From an uncultured Pelagibacteraceae bacterium (GTDB lineage Bacteria; Pseudomonadota; Alphaproteobacteria; Pelagibacterales; Pelagibacteraceae), in the NCBI GenBank assembly GCA_902579105.1, contig CACHFM010000002.1, positions 1-64,000 on the forward strand: DNA of 64,000 nt, read 5' to 3'. The position numbers and the translations under genes were made by a program. The notes under the pieces were generated by a model that ran no database searches, had not been told where the DNA came from, and saw nothing but the letters and a program-made list of their open reading frames with translations. Shown here piece by piece: positions 37,443 through 47,012 of the stretch. Numbering within the stretch: the stretch's first letter is position 1; the number at the start of each line of letters is the position of its first letter.

Positions 37443-38200
37443 TTTTTTTTTTGATATTTCGTCAGCTTACCAATCAATCCAAAATAAAGTTTGCTTGGTA
37501 GAAATCCTAAAAGTTTTAAAATAAGTGTAAGTTGACTTGGAAAATGTATTTCAAAATTATTTGTATTGATTAGCCCATCATAAATTTTATTTGCAGCGTA
37601 TTCAGTTGATTTTAAAAAAGGCATTTTAAAATTATTTTTATCTGTCATTGGTGTTTTTATAAATCCAGGTGATACTAAACAAATTCGAACATTCGATCTT
37701 TTAAAATCAAAATATAAACTTTCTGCTAAATTATTTAATGCTGATTTTGATGGACCATAGCCAGTTGAATTTGGCAATCCCCTATATCCAGCTATGGATG
37801 AAACAATAGTAATTATGCCTTCTTTTCTACTCTTAAAATATTCTTCTACTGCTTTGATACTGTTTAACGTTCCAAAAAAGTTTACTTTAAAAACATCTTC
37901 TATTTGCTCAACATCTATATCTTTTTCTTTTTTTGGGTTCCAGGTTCCTGTTGAAAAAAAAACAATATCAATATTGTTATATTTGTTTTTAACTTTTTCA
38001 AATATCTCTTTACACTTTGCTTTGTCAGTCACATCAAGTGGAAAAGCTGAAATATTTTCATATTTATTTTCTAATTCATGCAATAACTCTTCACGTCTAG
38101 CAGATATAGCTACATTCCAACCTTTATTTGAAAATTTTATTGCTAAAGCTCTACCAATGCCTGTGCTTCCACCTGTAATCCAAATAGTTTTTTTATTCAT
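37439..38200 (-). CDS. Short-chain dehydrogenase/reductase
   Basis: A 253-residue classical SDR: cofactor motif TGGSTGIG at 9-16, the SARREE and PLDVTD segments, catalytic Ser in IVSSIAGYRG, and the Tyr-x-x-x-Lys in YGPSKSALNN near 148-157. The C-terminus is hydrophobic and ends with Lys. Arg residues after beta-2 suggest NADP(H). It is the only minus-strand gene in this cluster, convergent with DUF3833 and divergent from tspO by 9 bases. Substrate unknown; SDRs of this kind often accompany the CFA/DUF1365 cluster. Confidence 0.88.
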   Translation of the reverse strand: MNKKTIWITGGSTGIGRALAIKFSNKGWNVAISARREELLHELENKYENISAFPLDVTDKAKCKEIFEKVKNKYNNIDIVFFSTGTWNPKKEKDIDVEQIEDVFKVNFFGTLNSIKAVEEYFKSRKEGIITIVSSIAGYRGLPNSTGYGPSKSALNNLAESLYFDFKRSNVRICLVSPGFIKTPMTDKNNFKMPFLKSTEYAANKIYDGLINTNNFEIHFPSQLTLILKLLGFLPSKLYFGLIGKLTKYQKKN

Positions 38201-38209
38201 TTTATATTA

Positions 38210-38692
38210 ATGTATATTATTAAAATGATTAAAAATAAAATTTTAACTTTTATATTTTTTTTTATCATTACTTTTTCAGCTTCCTTAATCGGAGGATTTG
38301 CCACACTTAATTATAAGGAGCCATGGTATTCATTATTGAATAAGCCAATATTTAATCCTCCAGATTGGATCTTTGCTCCAGTTTGGACCACACTTTATTT
38401 GATGATGACATTGGCTATATGGTTATTTTGGCACAGTAGTAATAAAGATATAAAAACAATTAATATTTATCTTGCTCAAATTGTTATAAATACAACTTGG
38501 AGTATTGTTTTTTTTGTTTTTCATCAAATACTATTTTCAATTTTTGTTCTTATTTTGTTAATTATTTTAATAATTATTCTTATTAAAAAATTTAACAATG
38601 TTAACTTAATAAGTTCATATCTAATGATTCCTTATTTACTTTGGTGTTGCTTTGCATTAGTTCTGAATTTAAGTATATATTTATTAAATTAA
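38210..38692 (+). CDS. TspO/MBR family membrane protein
   Basis: A 160-residue protein of five hydrophobic helices with TspO hallmarks: SLIGGFATLNYKEPWYSLLNKPIFNPPDWIFAPVWTTLYLMM across residues 25-66, including the Trp-Tyr and Pro-Pro-Trp residues of loop 1, and a C-terminal PYLLWCCFALVLNLSIYLLN. TspO binds porphyrins and in Rhodobacter modulates photosynthesis and oxygen responses. A second ATG at 38225 is also possible. Its presence with CFA-like genes resembles singlet-oxygen-responsive clusters. Confidence 0.92.
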   Translation: MYIIKMIKNKILTFIFFFIITFSASLIGGFATLNYKEPWYSLLNKPIFNPPDWIFAPVWTTLYLMMTLAIWLFWHSSNKDIKTINIYLAQIVINTTWSIVFFVFHQILFSIFVLILLIILIIILIKKFNNVNLISSYLMIPYLLWCCFALVLNLSIYLLN

Positions 38693-38694
38693 TT

Positions 38695-39798
38695 ATGGAT
38701 GATGTTGTTATTATAGGAGGCGGCATAATCGGAGCGGCTTCTGCTTATTTTTTATCAAAAGAAGGAAGAAAAGTAAAAGTTATTGAAAGAGACCCTACAT
38801 ATAAAACAGCATCTTTTCCTCTTTCATTAGGTGGTTTTAGAAGACAATTTTTTCAAAAGGAAAATATTTTATTAGGAAAGTTTGCAAGAGAATTTATCTT
38901 TCAAATACCTGAATTATTAAAAACTGAAAAAAATCCTAATCCTACAGCGAGTATGGTAACTAACGGTTATTTGTTAATGTTTGGTCCCGAACATGCAGAA
39001 GAACAATATAGAGCTTTAGAAAATCATAAAGATTGTGATGCTGGTACAAAAAATATTAAAGGCTCAGAATTATCAAAAGTATTTCCGTATATAAATAATG
39101 AAGGAATTGAAACTGCAACTTATACAGACAATCAAAGTGAAGGGTGGATTGATCCATTTATGTTTCATAGTGCTTTAAAAAGTAAGGCTATAGAATTGGG
39201 AGCTGAATTTATTAAAGGTGAAGTTAAAAATATTTCTGATATTAAGGCGAAAACTATAATTTCTGCTGCCGGCTGTTGGACTAAAGAATTGCTTGGAGAT
39301 ATACCTGTTGTTCCTCAAAAACATACAGTTTTTAGAGTTAAATGTCCCAAATATATTAAAGAAATGCCATTATCTGGAGACTTAACAACCGGAGTTTATT
39401 GGAGACCAGAAGGAGGAGAATATTTAGCAGGTTCGCCTAATTCAGTCTTTGATGCAAAAGATTTAGAACCTGCTTGGAATGATTTTGAAGAATTAGTTTG
39501 GCCAGCACTAGCAAAAAGAATACCAGTTTTTGAAGAATTAAAATTAACTGGCGGTTGGGCAGGTTATTATGATTGTAATAAGTTAGATAATAATGCTGTT
39601 GTTGGCAAACACCCTAAATATGAAAATGTATACATGGCATCTGGATTTACAGGCAGAGGATTAATGCAAGCTCCTGGAATCGGAAGGGCACTTACTGAAT
39701 TGATTACAACAGGCTCTTATCAAACAATTGACATTAGTGATTTTTCGGTTGAAAGAGTTCTTGGAAAAAGTGCTAGACCAGAACCTTATGTTTTATAG
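38695..39798 (+). CDS. FAD-dependent oxidoreductase, DAO family
   Basis: A 367-residue oxidase with N-terminal FAD motif VVIIGGGIIGAASAYFLSKEG, a FPLSLGGFRRQFF segment, the mid-protein TIISAAGCWTKELLG and C-terminal YMASGFTGRGLMQAPGIGRAL of the DAO (glycine/sarcosine/D-amino acid oxidase) family. It probably oxidises a secondary or primary amine; glycine, sarcosine or dimethylglycine would fit the one-carbon theme. ATG at 38695 lies 2 bases after the TspO stop; a TTG at 38641 would give a spurious 18-residue extension inside tspO. It converges on selO. Confidence 0.85.
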   Translation: MDDVVIIGGGIIGAASAYFLSKEGRKVKVIERDPTYKTASFPLSLGGFRRQFFQKENILLGKFAREFIFQIPELLKTEKNPNPTASMVTNGYLLMFGPEHAEEQYRALENHKDCDAGTKNIKGSELSKVFPYINNEGIETATYTDNQSEGWIDPFMFHSALKSKAIELGAEFIKGEVKNISDIKAKTIISAAGCWTKELLGDIPVVPQKHTVFRVKCPKYIKEMPLSGDLTTGVYWRPEGGEYLAGSPNSVFDAKDLEPAWNDFEELVWPALAKRIPVFEELKLTGGWAGYYDCNKLDNNAVVGKHPKYENVYMASGFTGRGLMQAPGIGRALTELITTGSYQTIDISDFSVERVLGKSARPEPYVL

Positions 39799-39799
39799 C

Positions 39800-41245
39800 T
39801 TATGTTCCACAGAAAGTTTGATATTCTTTAGTATTTGAAGGTGACTGAAAGTCTTCAATATTTTTTTGATTTTCATAAGATTTAGTCAAAATAGATAATA
39901 ATTTATTCATAACTTCTAAATTATTTTCATTTGCCTCTTTTAAGGCCTCTTCAACTTTATGATTTCTTGGAATAACAACAGGATTAGAACTCTTCATAAG
40001 TTTTAATGATTTATCTTTTGAACTATTGTTAAGCAAAATTCTTTTTTGCCACTTATTTGTCCAATTAATATAGTCTTTATTATTATAAATCTCATTATTA
40101 CTAGTTTTTATATTCATCAAATTACAGAAGGTATTAGTATAATCAGCTTTGTTTTTTTCCATCCAATTTAATAAATCTTTGATTAAAATTTTATCATTCT
40201 TATCTTCACCAAATAAACCAAGTTTATCCCTCATCATATTTAACCATTTAACTTCATAAATTTTTTCAAAATTATTGATAGTTTCTGTTGCAATTTTAAT
40301 AGCTTCATCCTGGTCTTTATCAATTAGAGGAATAAGGCATTCAGCAAATCTAGCTAAATTCCATTTTGTTATAGGAGGTTGGTTTGCAAATGAGTACCTT
40401 CCATGACTATCAATAGAGCTAAAAACAGTTTTGGGATCATAATGATCCATAAATGCACATGGACCATAATCAATTGTTTCACCGGAGATTGCCATGTTAT
40501 CAGTATTCATTACTCCATGAATAAATCCAACACGCATCCAATTAATAACTAGTTGGCATTGTTTTTCCATTACAAGGTTTAGTAAATCTAAAGCTTTATT
40601 TTTTGATGTTTTAATTTCAGGATAATGTCGATCAATTGTATAATTCATGAGGATTTTTAAATCATCAATATTTTGTTTAGCTGCTATATATTGAAAAGTT
40701 CCAACACGAATATGGCTTGATGCAACACGTGTTAATATAGCACCAGGTAATAAATTTTCTCTTACGACTTTTTCTCCAGTTTTAACTACTGCAAGACTTC
40801 TTGTTGTTGGAATTTTTAAAGAATTAATTGCTTCACTTATTATATATTCTCTTAACATTGGCCCTAAAACAGCACGACCATCACCATTTCTTGAGAAAGA
40901 TGTTCTTCCAGAACCTTTAAATTGAATGTCAAATCTAAAGTTTTTATTGACTAAATGTTCACCTATCAGAACTGCTCTTCCATCTCCTAGCATTGTAAAA
41001 TGACCAAATTGATGACCCGCATATGCTTGAGCAATGGTATTAGAACCATCAGGCAAAGAATTACCAGAAAATAGTTTTGCTAATTCTTTTTTATTAATTT
41101 TTGAAAAATCTAATTTTAAATCTTCAGCTAATTTTTCATTTAAAATAACTAACTCAGGATCATGAACTGGTGTCGGTTTAATATCTTCTTTAAAAGTACT
41201 AGATAATTTTGAATATGTGTTATCAAAATGCCAACCGATGGTCAT
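39800..41245 (-). CDS. selO: Protein adenylyltransferase SelO (YdiU family)
   Basis: A 481-residue pseudokinase-fold protein: IAQAYAGHQFGHFTMLGDGRAVLIGE, FDIQFKGSGRTSFSRNGDGRAVLGPMLREYI and NLLPGAILTRVASSHIRVGTFQ, followed by NTDNMAISGETIDYGPCAFMD with the metal-binding Asp-Asn. SelO transfers AMP to Ser/Thr/Tyr of redox-related proteins. The C-terminus ends Cys-Gly-Thr, where eukaryotic SELENOO has selenocysteine. It is the last gene of the minus-strand formate operon, 5 bases after fdsA. Confidence 0.95.
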   Translation of the reverse strand: MTIGWHFDNTYSKLSSTFKEDIKPTPVHDPELVILNEKLAEDLKLDFSKINKKELAKLFSGNSLPDGSNTIAQAYAGHQFGHFTMLGDGRAVLIGEHLVNKNFRFDIQFKGSGRTSFSRNGDGRAVLGPMLREYIISEAINSLKIPTTRSLAVVKTGEKVVRENLLPGAILTRVASSHIRVGTFQYIAAKQNIDDLKILMNYTIDRHYPEIKTSKNKALDLLNLVMEKQCQLVINWMRVGFIHGVMNTDNMAISGETIDYGPCAFMDHYDPKTVFSSIDSHGRYSFANQPPITKWNLARFAECLIPLIDKDQDEAIKIATETINNFEKIYEVKWLNMMRDKLGLFGEDKNDKILIKDLLNWMEKNKADYTNTFCNLMNIKTSNNEIYNNKDYINWTNKWQKRILLNNSSKDKSLKLMKSSNPVVIPRNHKVEEALKEANENNLEVMNKLLSILTKSYENQKNIEDFQSPSNTKEYQTFCGT

Positions 41246-41250
41246 TTCAT

Positions 41251-44019
41251 TTAACTAACTTCAGCTTGATTATTTTTTGGTTTAACTTCTGTTTTAAACT
41301 GATTAGAAATTTTTTGAACTTCTACTGAAGAAACTTTATATTCAGCACACATTGTTTCCTCATCTTTTCCATGACCAGTTACCATATTAACCATGTGTTC
41401 TGGAAAATGAAAAGTTGTAAACACTATTCCCTCTTTAACTTTATCTGTTACTTCTACTTTTAAAGCAACCTCTCCTCTTCCTGAATAAAGTCTTCCAATA
41501 TCCCCAGTGCTTAAATCTCTATGCGCTGCATCTTTAGGATGTATCAACAATACATCCTCGTCAACTATGTTAATATTTTTTGTTCTTCTAGTCATGGTAG
41601 CAGCGTTGTAGTGTTGTAACACTCTACTTGTAGTTAAAATCAAAGGATAATCTTTTTGGTTAGCTTCAATTTCTGAAGATTCTTTCCAATCAAAGTTTTT
41701 AAGTCTACCTTTTCCTAGTTTAAAAGTTTCAGTATGTAAAATTTTAGTATCCGTTCCATCTTCTTGAACTGGCCATTGCAATCCGAATTTTCCAAGTCTT
41801 TCTCTAGTTACTCCTTTAAAGAATGGAACAATATCAGCAATTTCGCTAAGTACTTGATCTGCATCATATGTTGGTTGATCAAAACCAAGTTTTTGCATCA
41901 TATCTGTTACAATTAAACCATCTGGTTTAGTTCCAGGTAATGGTGGAACCGCCCTGTTAACTCTTTGTATTCTTCGTTCTGTATTTGTAAAAGTTCCATC
42001 TTTCTCTAAGAAAGTTGTACCTGGTAAAACAACTGTAGCTAGTTTTGCAGTTTCACTCATAAAAATTTCTTGGACCACCAAAAGTTCTAATGAATTCATA
42101 GCCTCAACAACATGTGCGCTATTAGGATCTGTTTGAACAATATCTTCACCAATAATCCATAAACCTTTTAATTGTTTATCAATCGCAGCTTCAAACATTT
42201 GTGGAATTTTTAAACCAGGTTTTGTTGGATGAGTTACACCATATTTTTCTGTATAAAATTTTTGGTGTTTTTCCTCTGCTACAGGAAAATATCCCGCTCC
42301 TTGATGTGGCTGACAACCCATGTCAGCTGCTCCTTGAACATTGTTTTGACCTCTAAGCGGATTTACACCAACACCTTTTCTTCCTATATTTCCAGTGATC
42401 ATTGCAAGATCTGCAATTAACATAACTGTTTTAGAACCTTGTTCGTGTTCAGTAACTCCCAAACCATGGAATTCCATTGAATTTCTTGCTGTAGCATAAG
42501 CAATTGCAGCTTCTTTAACTAGCTGTTTGTCAACACCTGCCATTTTTGCTAGATGATCAACATCTTGTCTTTCAATTTCTTTCAAGAAATTATCAAACCC
42601 TTCAGTTCTGTCTCTTATAAAGTCTGCGTTATACAATTTTGATTTAATTATAAAATGTAACATCATATTAAGAACAGCAACGTTTGTTCCAGGTCTTAGT
42701 TTAATATGGTAATCAGCAAGTTTTGCAAGTTCAGTTGTAACTGGATCAAGTACAATTAATTTTTTGCCTTTCATTACTTGCTGTTTAATTTTTGCTCCCG
42801 TTACAGGATGTGCATTTGTTGGATTTGCTCCAATTACTAAAAACAAATCTGCATGGTAAATATCTTCTGTAGAATTAGTTGCAGCTCCAGTTCCGAATGT
42901 TTGTTGCATTCCCCATGCAGTTGGCGAATGACAAATTCTTGCACAACAGTCAACGCTGTTAGTGCCAACAGTTGCTCTTATCATTTTTTGAAATACATAG
43001 TTTTCTTCATTAGTACATCTTGCAGATGAAATTCCCGCAAAAGCATCAGGGCCATTGTCTTTAACAATTCTATCCATTTCTTTTTTAATAAAATCATATG
43101 CTTCATCCCATGTAGCTTCTTCAAATTTTCCATTTCTTTTTATTAATGGTGTTTTTAATCTATCTGGGTGATCATAAAAACTAAATGCATATCTTCCTTT
43201 AATACATGTATGACCTGCATTAACCTCTGTTTCTTTAGGTGTATCGATTGCTACGACTTTATCGTCTTTAATAGAAGCTTCAAGATTACATCCAACACCA
43301 CAATAAGAACAGGTTGTTCTAACTTTTTCATCTACGTCTGCAGATTTAGATTGAAATACATCTGAGATTGCATCGGTAGGACAGGTATGTGCACATGCAC
43401 CACATGAAACACAAGAAGAATCACCAAACATCATATCGTTATCTGTAGTAATTCTAGATTCAAAACCTCTACCACTCATAGTTAAAACAAATGATCCTTG
43501 GATTTCATCGCACGCTCTAACACATCTTCCACAATTGATACAATTATCCAAATTCATTCTCATATAATCATGAGATGTATCTCTTGGAATTCCTTTGTTT
43601 TGCTTAGGTGAATTATATCGGTGATCTGAAATTCCTAGATCATTAGCAACAGTTTGAAGTTCACAATTGTTATTTACTTCACAGCTGTCACATTCCATCG
43701 GGTGGTCTGTTAAAACTAATTCAACAATATTTTTTCTAAGGTCATTTAATCCTTCGTTAGTTGTAAAAATATGTTGATTTTCTGCAACTGGTGTATGACA
43801 TGAAGCAACAACTCTTGTAGGGCCATCTTTTTCCAAAGCTACTTCAACTGAACAAACTCGACATGCACCATACGGTGCTAAATTAGGATCATCACAAAGA
43901 GTAGGAACTTTTTTTTCACCTACATAGCTTTTAACAAATTTTAAAATTGAAGTATGATGTGAACCAATTTCGTATGGTTTTCCATCTATATAGGCAATTT
44001 TTCTTTTTTCAGAGCTCAT
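41251..44019 (-). CDS. fdsA: NAD-dependent formate dehydrogenase alpha subunit
   Basis: A 922-residue molybdopterin oxidoreductase. In order: N-terminal 2Fe-2S ferredoxin domain (ACRVCSVEV, CHTPV), His-ligated region CDSCEVNNNC, two 4Fe-4S motifs (CINCGRCVRACDE, CVSCGACAHTCPTD), then the catalytic FdhF-like part beginning CSYCGVGC. The active-site residue is Cys in CCARICHSP, where selenoenzymes have Sec. It oxidises formate to CO2 and passes electrons to the fused FdsGB and NAD+. Formate from one-carbon metabolism is the likely substrate. Confidence 0.95.
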   Translation of the reverse strand: MSSEKRKIAYIDGKPYEIGSHHTSILKFVKSYVGEKKVPTLCDDPNLAPYGACRVCSVEVALEKDGPTRVVASCHTPVAENQHIFTTNEGLNDLRKNIVELVLTDHPMECDSCEVNNNCELQTVANDLGISDHRYNSPKQNKGIPRDTSHDYMRMNLDNCINCGRCVRACDEIQGSFVLTMSGRGFESRITTDNDMMFGDSSCVSCGACAHTCPTDAISDVFQSKSADVDEKVRTTCSYCGVGCNLEASIKDDKVVAIDTPKETEVNAGHTCIKGRYAFSFYDHPDRLKTPLIKRNGKFEEATWDEAYDFIKKEMDRIVKDNGPDAFAGISSARCTNEENYVFQKMIRATVGTNSVDCCARICHSPTAWGMQQTFGTGAATNSTEDIYHADLFLVIGANPTNAHPVTGAKIKQQVMKGKKLIVLDPVTTELAKLADYHIKLRPGTNVAVLNMMLHFIIKSKLYNADFIRDRTEGFDNFLKEIERQDVDHLAKMAGVDKQLVKEAAIAYATARNSMEFHGLGVTEHEQGSKTVMLIADLAMITGNIGRKGVGVNPLRGQNNVQGAADMGCQPHQGAGYFPVAEEKHQKFYTEKYGVTHPTKPGLKIPQMFEAAIDKQLKGLWIIGEDIVQTDPNSAHVVEAMNSLELLVVQEIFMSETAKLATVVLPGTTFLEKDGTFTNTERRIQRVNRAVPPLPGTKPDGLIVTDMMQKLGFDQPTYDADQVLSEIADIVPFFKGVTRERLGKFGLQWPVQEDGTDTKILHTETFKLGKGRLKNFDWKESSEIEANQKDYPLILTTSRVLQHYNAATMTRRTKNINIVDEDVLLIHPKDAAHRDLSTGDIGRLYSGRGEVALKVEVTDKVKEGIVFTTFHFPEHMVNMVTGHGKDEETMCAEYKVSSVEVQKISNQFKTEVKPKNNQAEVS

Positions 44020-45674
44020 TAGTTTTCGTTAACCATATCATTTTTCATTTCGTCACCAAAGTACTTAAGAATGTTCATTATTGGAGTAGGGATTGCTCCA
44101 CAAAGTGCACATAAACAACCTTTTTTCATTGTTATTAGCAAATCATTTAATACTTTCAATGGTATTTTTGCCTTTTTACTCTTTAACTGATCAAACATTT
44201 CTTTTCCTCTATAAGATCCAAGTCTTCCCGGAAAACATTTTCCACATGATTCTTCAGCGGTAAATTCAAATAAATGATGAATATACTCTACCATTGGAAA
44301 ATCTTTTGGAATACTAACTATACTAGCATGTCCCAACATAAAACCTGCAGTAGTAAATTCTTGAAAGTCTAAATTCAATTTCTCAGCTTCAGCTATAGGT
44401 ATCACTCCACCCAGAGGCCCACCAATTTGTAATGCCTTAATATCTTCTTTAAAACCTCCACCAATATCATATAAAACTTTTTTCATTGGTGTTCCCATTT
44501 CTATTTCATAAACACCAGGATTATTAAAAAAACTGTCAAAACAAACTAACTTAGTTCCAGCTGATTTTTTATTACCGATTGCTGAAAATTTTTCTGAACC
44601 ATTTAAAAGTATACCAGCAGCTGCAGCAAGAGTTTCAACATTATTAACTACAGTTGGTTTTTTATATAATCCCTCAGTAACTGGAAAGGGTGGTCTTACA
44701 TCAACCTCCGCTCTTCGTCCTTCTATAGAAGCTATTAGGGCAGTTTCCTCTCCACAAATGTATGCGCCTTGCCCAATACAAATACCTAAATCAAAAGAAA
44801 AACTTGTTCCTAAAATATTTTCACCTAATAAACCTTCTTTTTTAAGAGAATTAATTGATGCATTTAAAGATTCAATTGATTTTGGATATTCTCCTCTAAT
44901 ATATAAAACCCCTTCATCACTACCAATTACATATCCACAAATAATCATTCCAAATATTACTTTCAATGCTTGGTCTTCCAGCAAATATCTATCTGAGTAA
45001 GCACCAGAGTCACCTTCATCAGCATTACAAATAACATATTTTTTATCTCCTTTTGCTTTACTGCAAAAATCCCATTTCATTCCAGTTGGAAATCCAGCAC
45101 CACCACGACCTGTTAAGTTAGATTCTAGTAAAGATTTTATTATTTCTTGTTTATCTGTGTTAATAAATTTTTTTAAATGATCTTTAAATTTTTTAATATC
45201 AGATAGTTTATCATCCATTAAAAAACTTGTTGAGGCGAAACTCTCTGAATAAAATTTTTCTTGCTCCAAATCATTTCCCTTAATTATTTCGTCTATTTTA
45301 TTTATATCGTTACCAGCATAATTTTGACCATCATAATGAAAAGCATGATTTTCATAACAATAGCCAAGACAAAACATTTCTCCAACTTTATCATCTCCAA
45401 GTTTTTCTTTTAATTTCTTCTTTAATGGTTCTTGAGTTCCAGCACACATACAAGCACTTCCATTACATACAAAAGCTTTTTTTTCTCTGTGAGATGGTCT
45501 TAAAAATTCATAAAATGACTCAGCTCCATGAAGTGTTGATACTCCGAGATTATGCTTTTTAGCAATTTCTTTAATATCTTTTGGGTTCTTGCTAAGTGTA
45601 TTTTCTGATATTTGCTTAAACAGATTATCTTTTAAGCCAATCCTACCCGATAAATTACTTATATTTTTCGACAC
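44019..45674 (-). CDS. Fused formate dehydrogenase gamma-beta subunit (NuoE-NuoF type)
   Basis: A 551-residue fusion. Residues about 1-130 are NuoE/FdsG-like with a 2Fe-2S set (CNGSACMCAGT, FCLGYCYENHA). The rest is NuoF/FdsB-like with GRGGAGFPTGMKW, CNADEGDSGAYSDRYLLE for FMN/NADH, EETALIASIEG and a 4Fe-4S site from ESCGKCFPGR and CLCALCG. In Cupriavidus and Rhodobacter these are two genes, fdsG and fdsB; here they are one. It reduces NAD+ with formate electrons. One-base overlap with fdsA. Confidence 0.93.
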   Translation of the reverse strand: MSKNISNLSGRIGLKDNLFKQISENTLSKNPKDIKEIAKKHNLGVSTLHGAESFYEFLRPSHREKKAFVCNGSACMCAGTQEPLKKKLKEKLGDDKVGEMFCLGYCYENHAFHYDGQNYAGNDINKIDEIIKGNDLEQEKFYSESFASTSFLMDDKLSDIKKFKDHLKKFINTDKQEIIKSLLESNLTGRGGAGFPTGMKWDFCSKAKGDKKYVICNADEGDSGAYSDRYLLEDQALKVIFGMIICGYVIGSDEGVLYIRGEYPKSIESLNASINSLKKEGLLGENILGTSFSFDLGICIGQGAYICGEETALIASIEGRRAEVDVRPPFPVTEGLYKKPTVVNNVETLAAAAGILLNGSEKFSAIGNKKSAGTKLVCFDSFFNNPGVYEIEMGTPMKKVLYDIGGGFKEDIKALQIGGPLGGVIPIAEAEKLNLDFQEFTTAGFMLGHASIVSIPKDFPMVEYIHHLFEFTAEESCGKCFPGRLGSYRGKEMFDQLKSKKAKIPLKVLNDLLITMKKGCLCALCGAIPTPIMNILKYFGDEMKNDMVNEN

Positions 45675-45692
45675 AAATACCCTTTTTTTATA

Positions 45693-46532
45693 CTATTCCA
45701 CAATAACTTTTTTGTTATTTGTGTAAATATTAAAACTGTCACTCTTTACGAAACCAATAAGGGTAATGTCAAATTTATTCGCTAAATCGATTGCCAGACT
45801 AGTTGGCGCACCAACTCCAACCATAATCCCAATATTAGTCATTAAAACTTTCTGTACTAACTCAAAATTAAGTCGACCAGAACATGTTATAAATTGAGTT
45901 TCAGGATTTAATTTATTTTCCTTTAAAATACTACCAATTAGCTTATCTAAAGCATTGTGTCTTCCAACATCCTCTCTTACAGTAATTAATTTTCCTTCAC
46001 TAGAAAAAAGACCACTAGCATGTATTCCTCCTGTTTTACTAAATTCTGACTGACTTTTTCTTAATGCATTTGGTGATTGAACGATTGTTTCTTTAGATAT
46101 CTTTGGTTCAGTTGAGCTAGGTTTATTTTTTTTAATTATTTCCAATGCATCAAGTGATGATTTTCCACAAACGCCACAGGAAGAATTTGTCAAAAATTCT
46201 CTTTTAATTTTAGAAATATTTACATTATCAGAATTATTTAAAGTTACTAAAATTTTGTTCTGAATATTATACTGTCCTACTTTTTCTCCATAACTTTCTA
46301 TAGAATTAATATGCTCAATATTTTGAATAATTTGTTCATTAAATAAAAATCCTCTTACTAGGTCTTCATCATGGCCTGGAGTTCTCATGGTAATAGATAA
46401 ATTTTGCGTAATCCATTTATTTTTATCTTTAAATTTCAAAGAAATTTCTAGTGGTTCTTCTATTGATACCAAGTCTTCTATATTTTCAAACTTTTCTGAA
46501 GAAAATTTTAAAACTTTATATTTTGAATTCAT
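45693..46532 (-). CDS. fdhD: FdhD sulfurtransferase for formate dehydrogenase
   Basis: A 279-residue accessory protein: RTPGHDEDLVRGFLFNE, the CGVCG cysteine pair in NSSCGVCGKSSLD near residue 118, a GGIHASGLFSSEGKLITVREDVGRHNALDKLIG segment and SGRLNFELVQKVLMT. FdhD moves sulfur from IscS to the bis-MGD cofactor of FdhA; without it the enzyme is inactive. Its place directly upstream of fdsGB-fdsA supports joint assembly. Length matches E. coli FdhD (277). Confidence 0.96.
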   Translation of the reverse strand: MNSKYKVLKFSSEKFENIEDLVSIEEPLEISLKFKDKNKWITQNLSITMRTPGHDEDLVRGFLFNEQIIQNIEHINSIESYGEKVGQYNIQNKILVTLNNSDNVNISKIKREFLTNSSCGVCGKSSLDALEIIKKNKPSSTEPKISKETIVQSPNALRKSQSEFSKTGGIHASGLFSSEGKLITVREDVGRHNALDKLIGSILKENKLNPETQFITCSGRLNFELVQKVLMTNIGIMVGVGAPTSLAIDLANKFDITLIGFVKSDSFNIYTNNKKVIVE

Positions 46533-46535
46533 AAA

Positions 46536-47012
46536 TTATTTTAAAGGATAATTTTTTTGTAAAAGATATTTATTAATTAAAATTGCTAATAATAAAATAA
46601 TGATACACCCAAAAATTATAGGATTAATTAAATAATCATAAGATGCACTTCCAATAATTACCATAATTGGATTACCTCCTGCTGGCGGATGAACTACATT
46701 CAACAAAATCATGAAAAAAACACCTGCACCTACAGCTAATGCTATATTTATATAAATAGGCAAAGGAATAAAGTTAACAAAAATTACCCCTACCAAAGCA
46801 GTTAATAAATGACCAAAGAAAACATTCTTTGGTTGTGCAAAGGGACTTTCAGGAAAACCAAATAGTAATACCATCGAGGATCCAAAAGAAGCAGCAATAA
46901 AATAACCCAAAGTACTTTTGTAAGTAAGAACTGTTAATACTCCAATTGTAAATGCAGAAAAAAAACCTGCTATTAATGCTTTTTGTAATATTGGTTTTGT
47001 AATTTTAATCAT
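46536..47012 (-). CDS. HPP-family membrane protein
   Basis: A 158-residue protein of about five hydrophobic helices with the HPP signature VVHPPAGGNPIMVIIGSASYDYL near residues 107-129, plus FGFPESPFAQPKNVFFGHLLTALVG. HPP proteins of cyanobacteria and chloroplasts have been reported as nitrite transporters. Lying between fdhD and a NifU-like gene in the formate operon, a small-anion (formate) channel is a reasonable guess, but no residue proves it. It is 3 bases from fdhD and adjoins the next gene with no gap. Confidence 0.8.
   Translation of the reverse strand: MIKITKPILQKALIAGFFSAFTIGVLTVLTYKSTLGYFIAASFGSSMVLLFGFPESPFAQPKNVFFGHLLTALVGVIFVNFIPLPIYINIALAVGAGVFFMILLNVVHPPAGGNPIMVIIGSASYDYLINPIIFGCIIILLLAILINKYLLQKNYPLK

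Noticed and set aside
38641-38694. N-terminal extension of the DAO oxidase from TTG at 38641
   Set aside because: It overlaps the tspO coding end; the FAD motif starts right after the ATG at 38695.
41251-44019. Possible selenocysteine in formate dehydrogenase or SelO
   Set aside because: The active-site codon reads Cys in CCARICHSP, and SelO ends in Cys-Gly-Thr; no in-frame TGA occurs in either gene.
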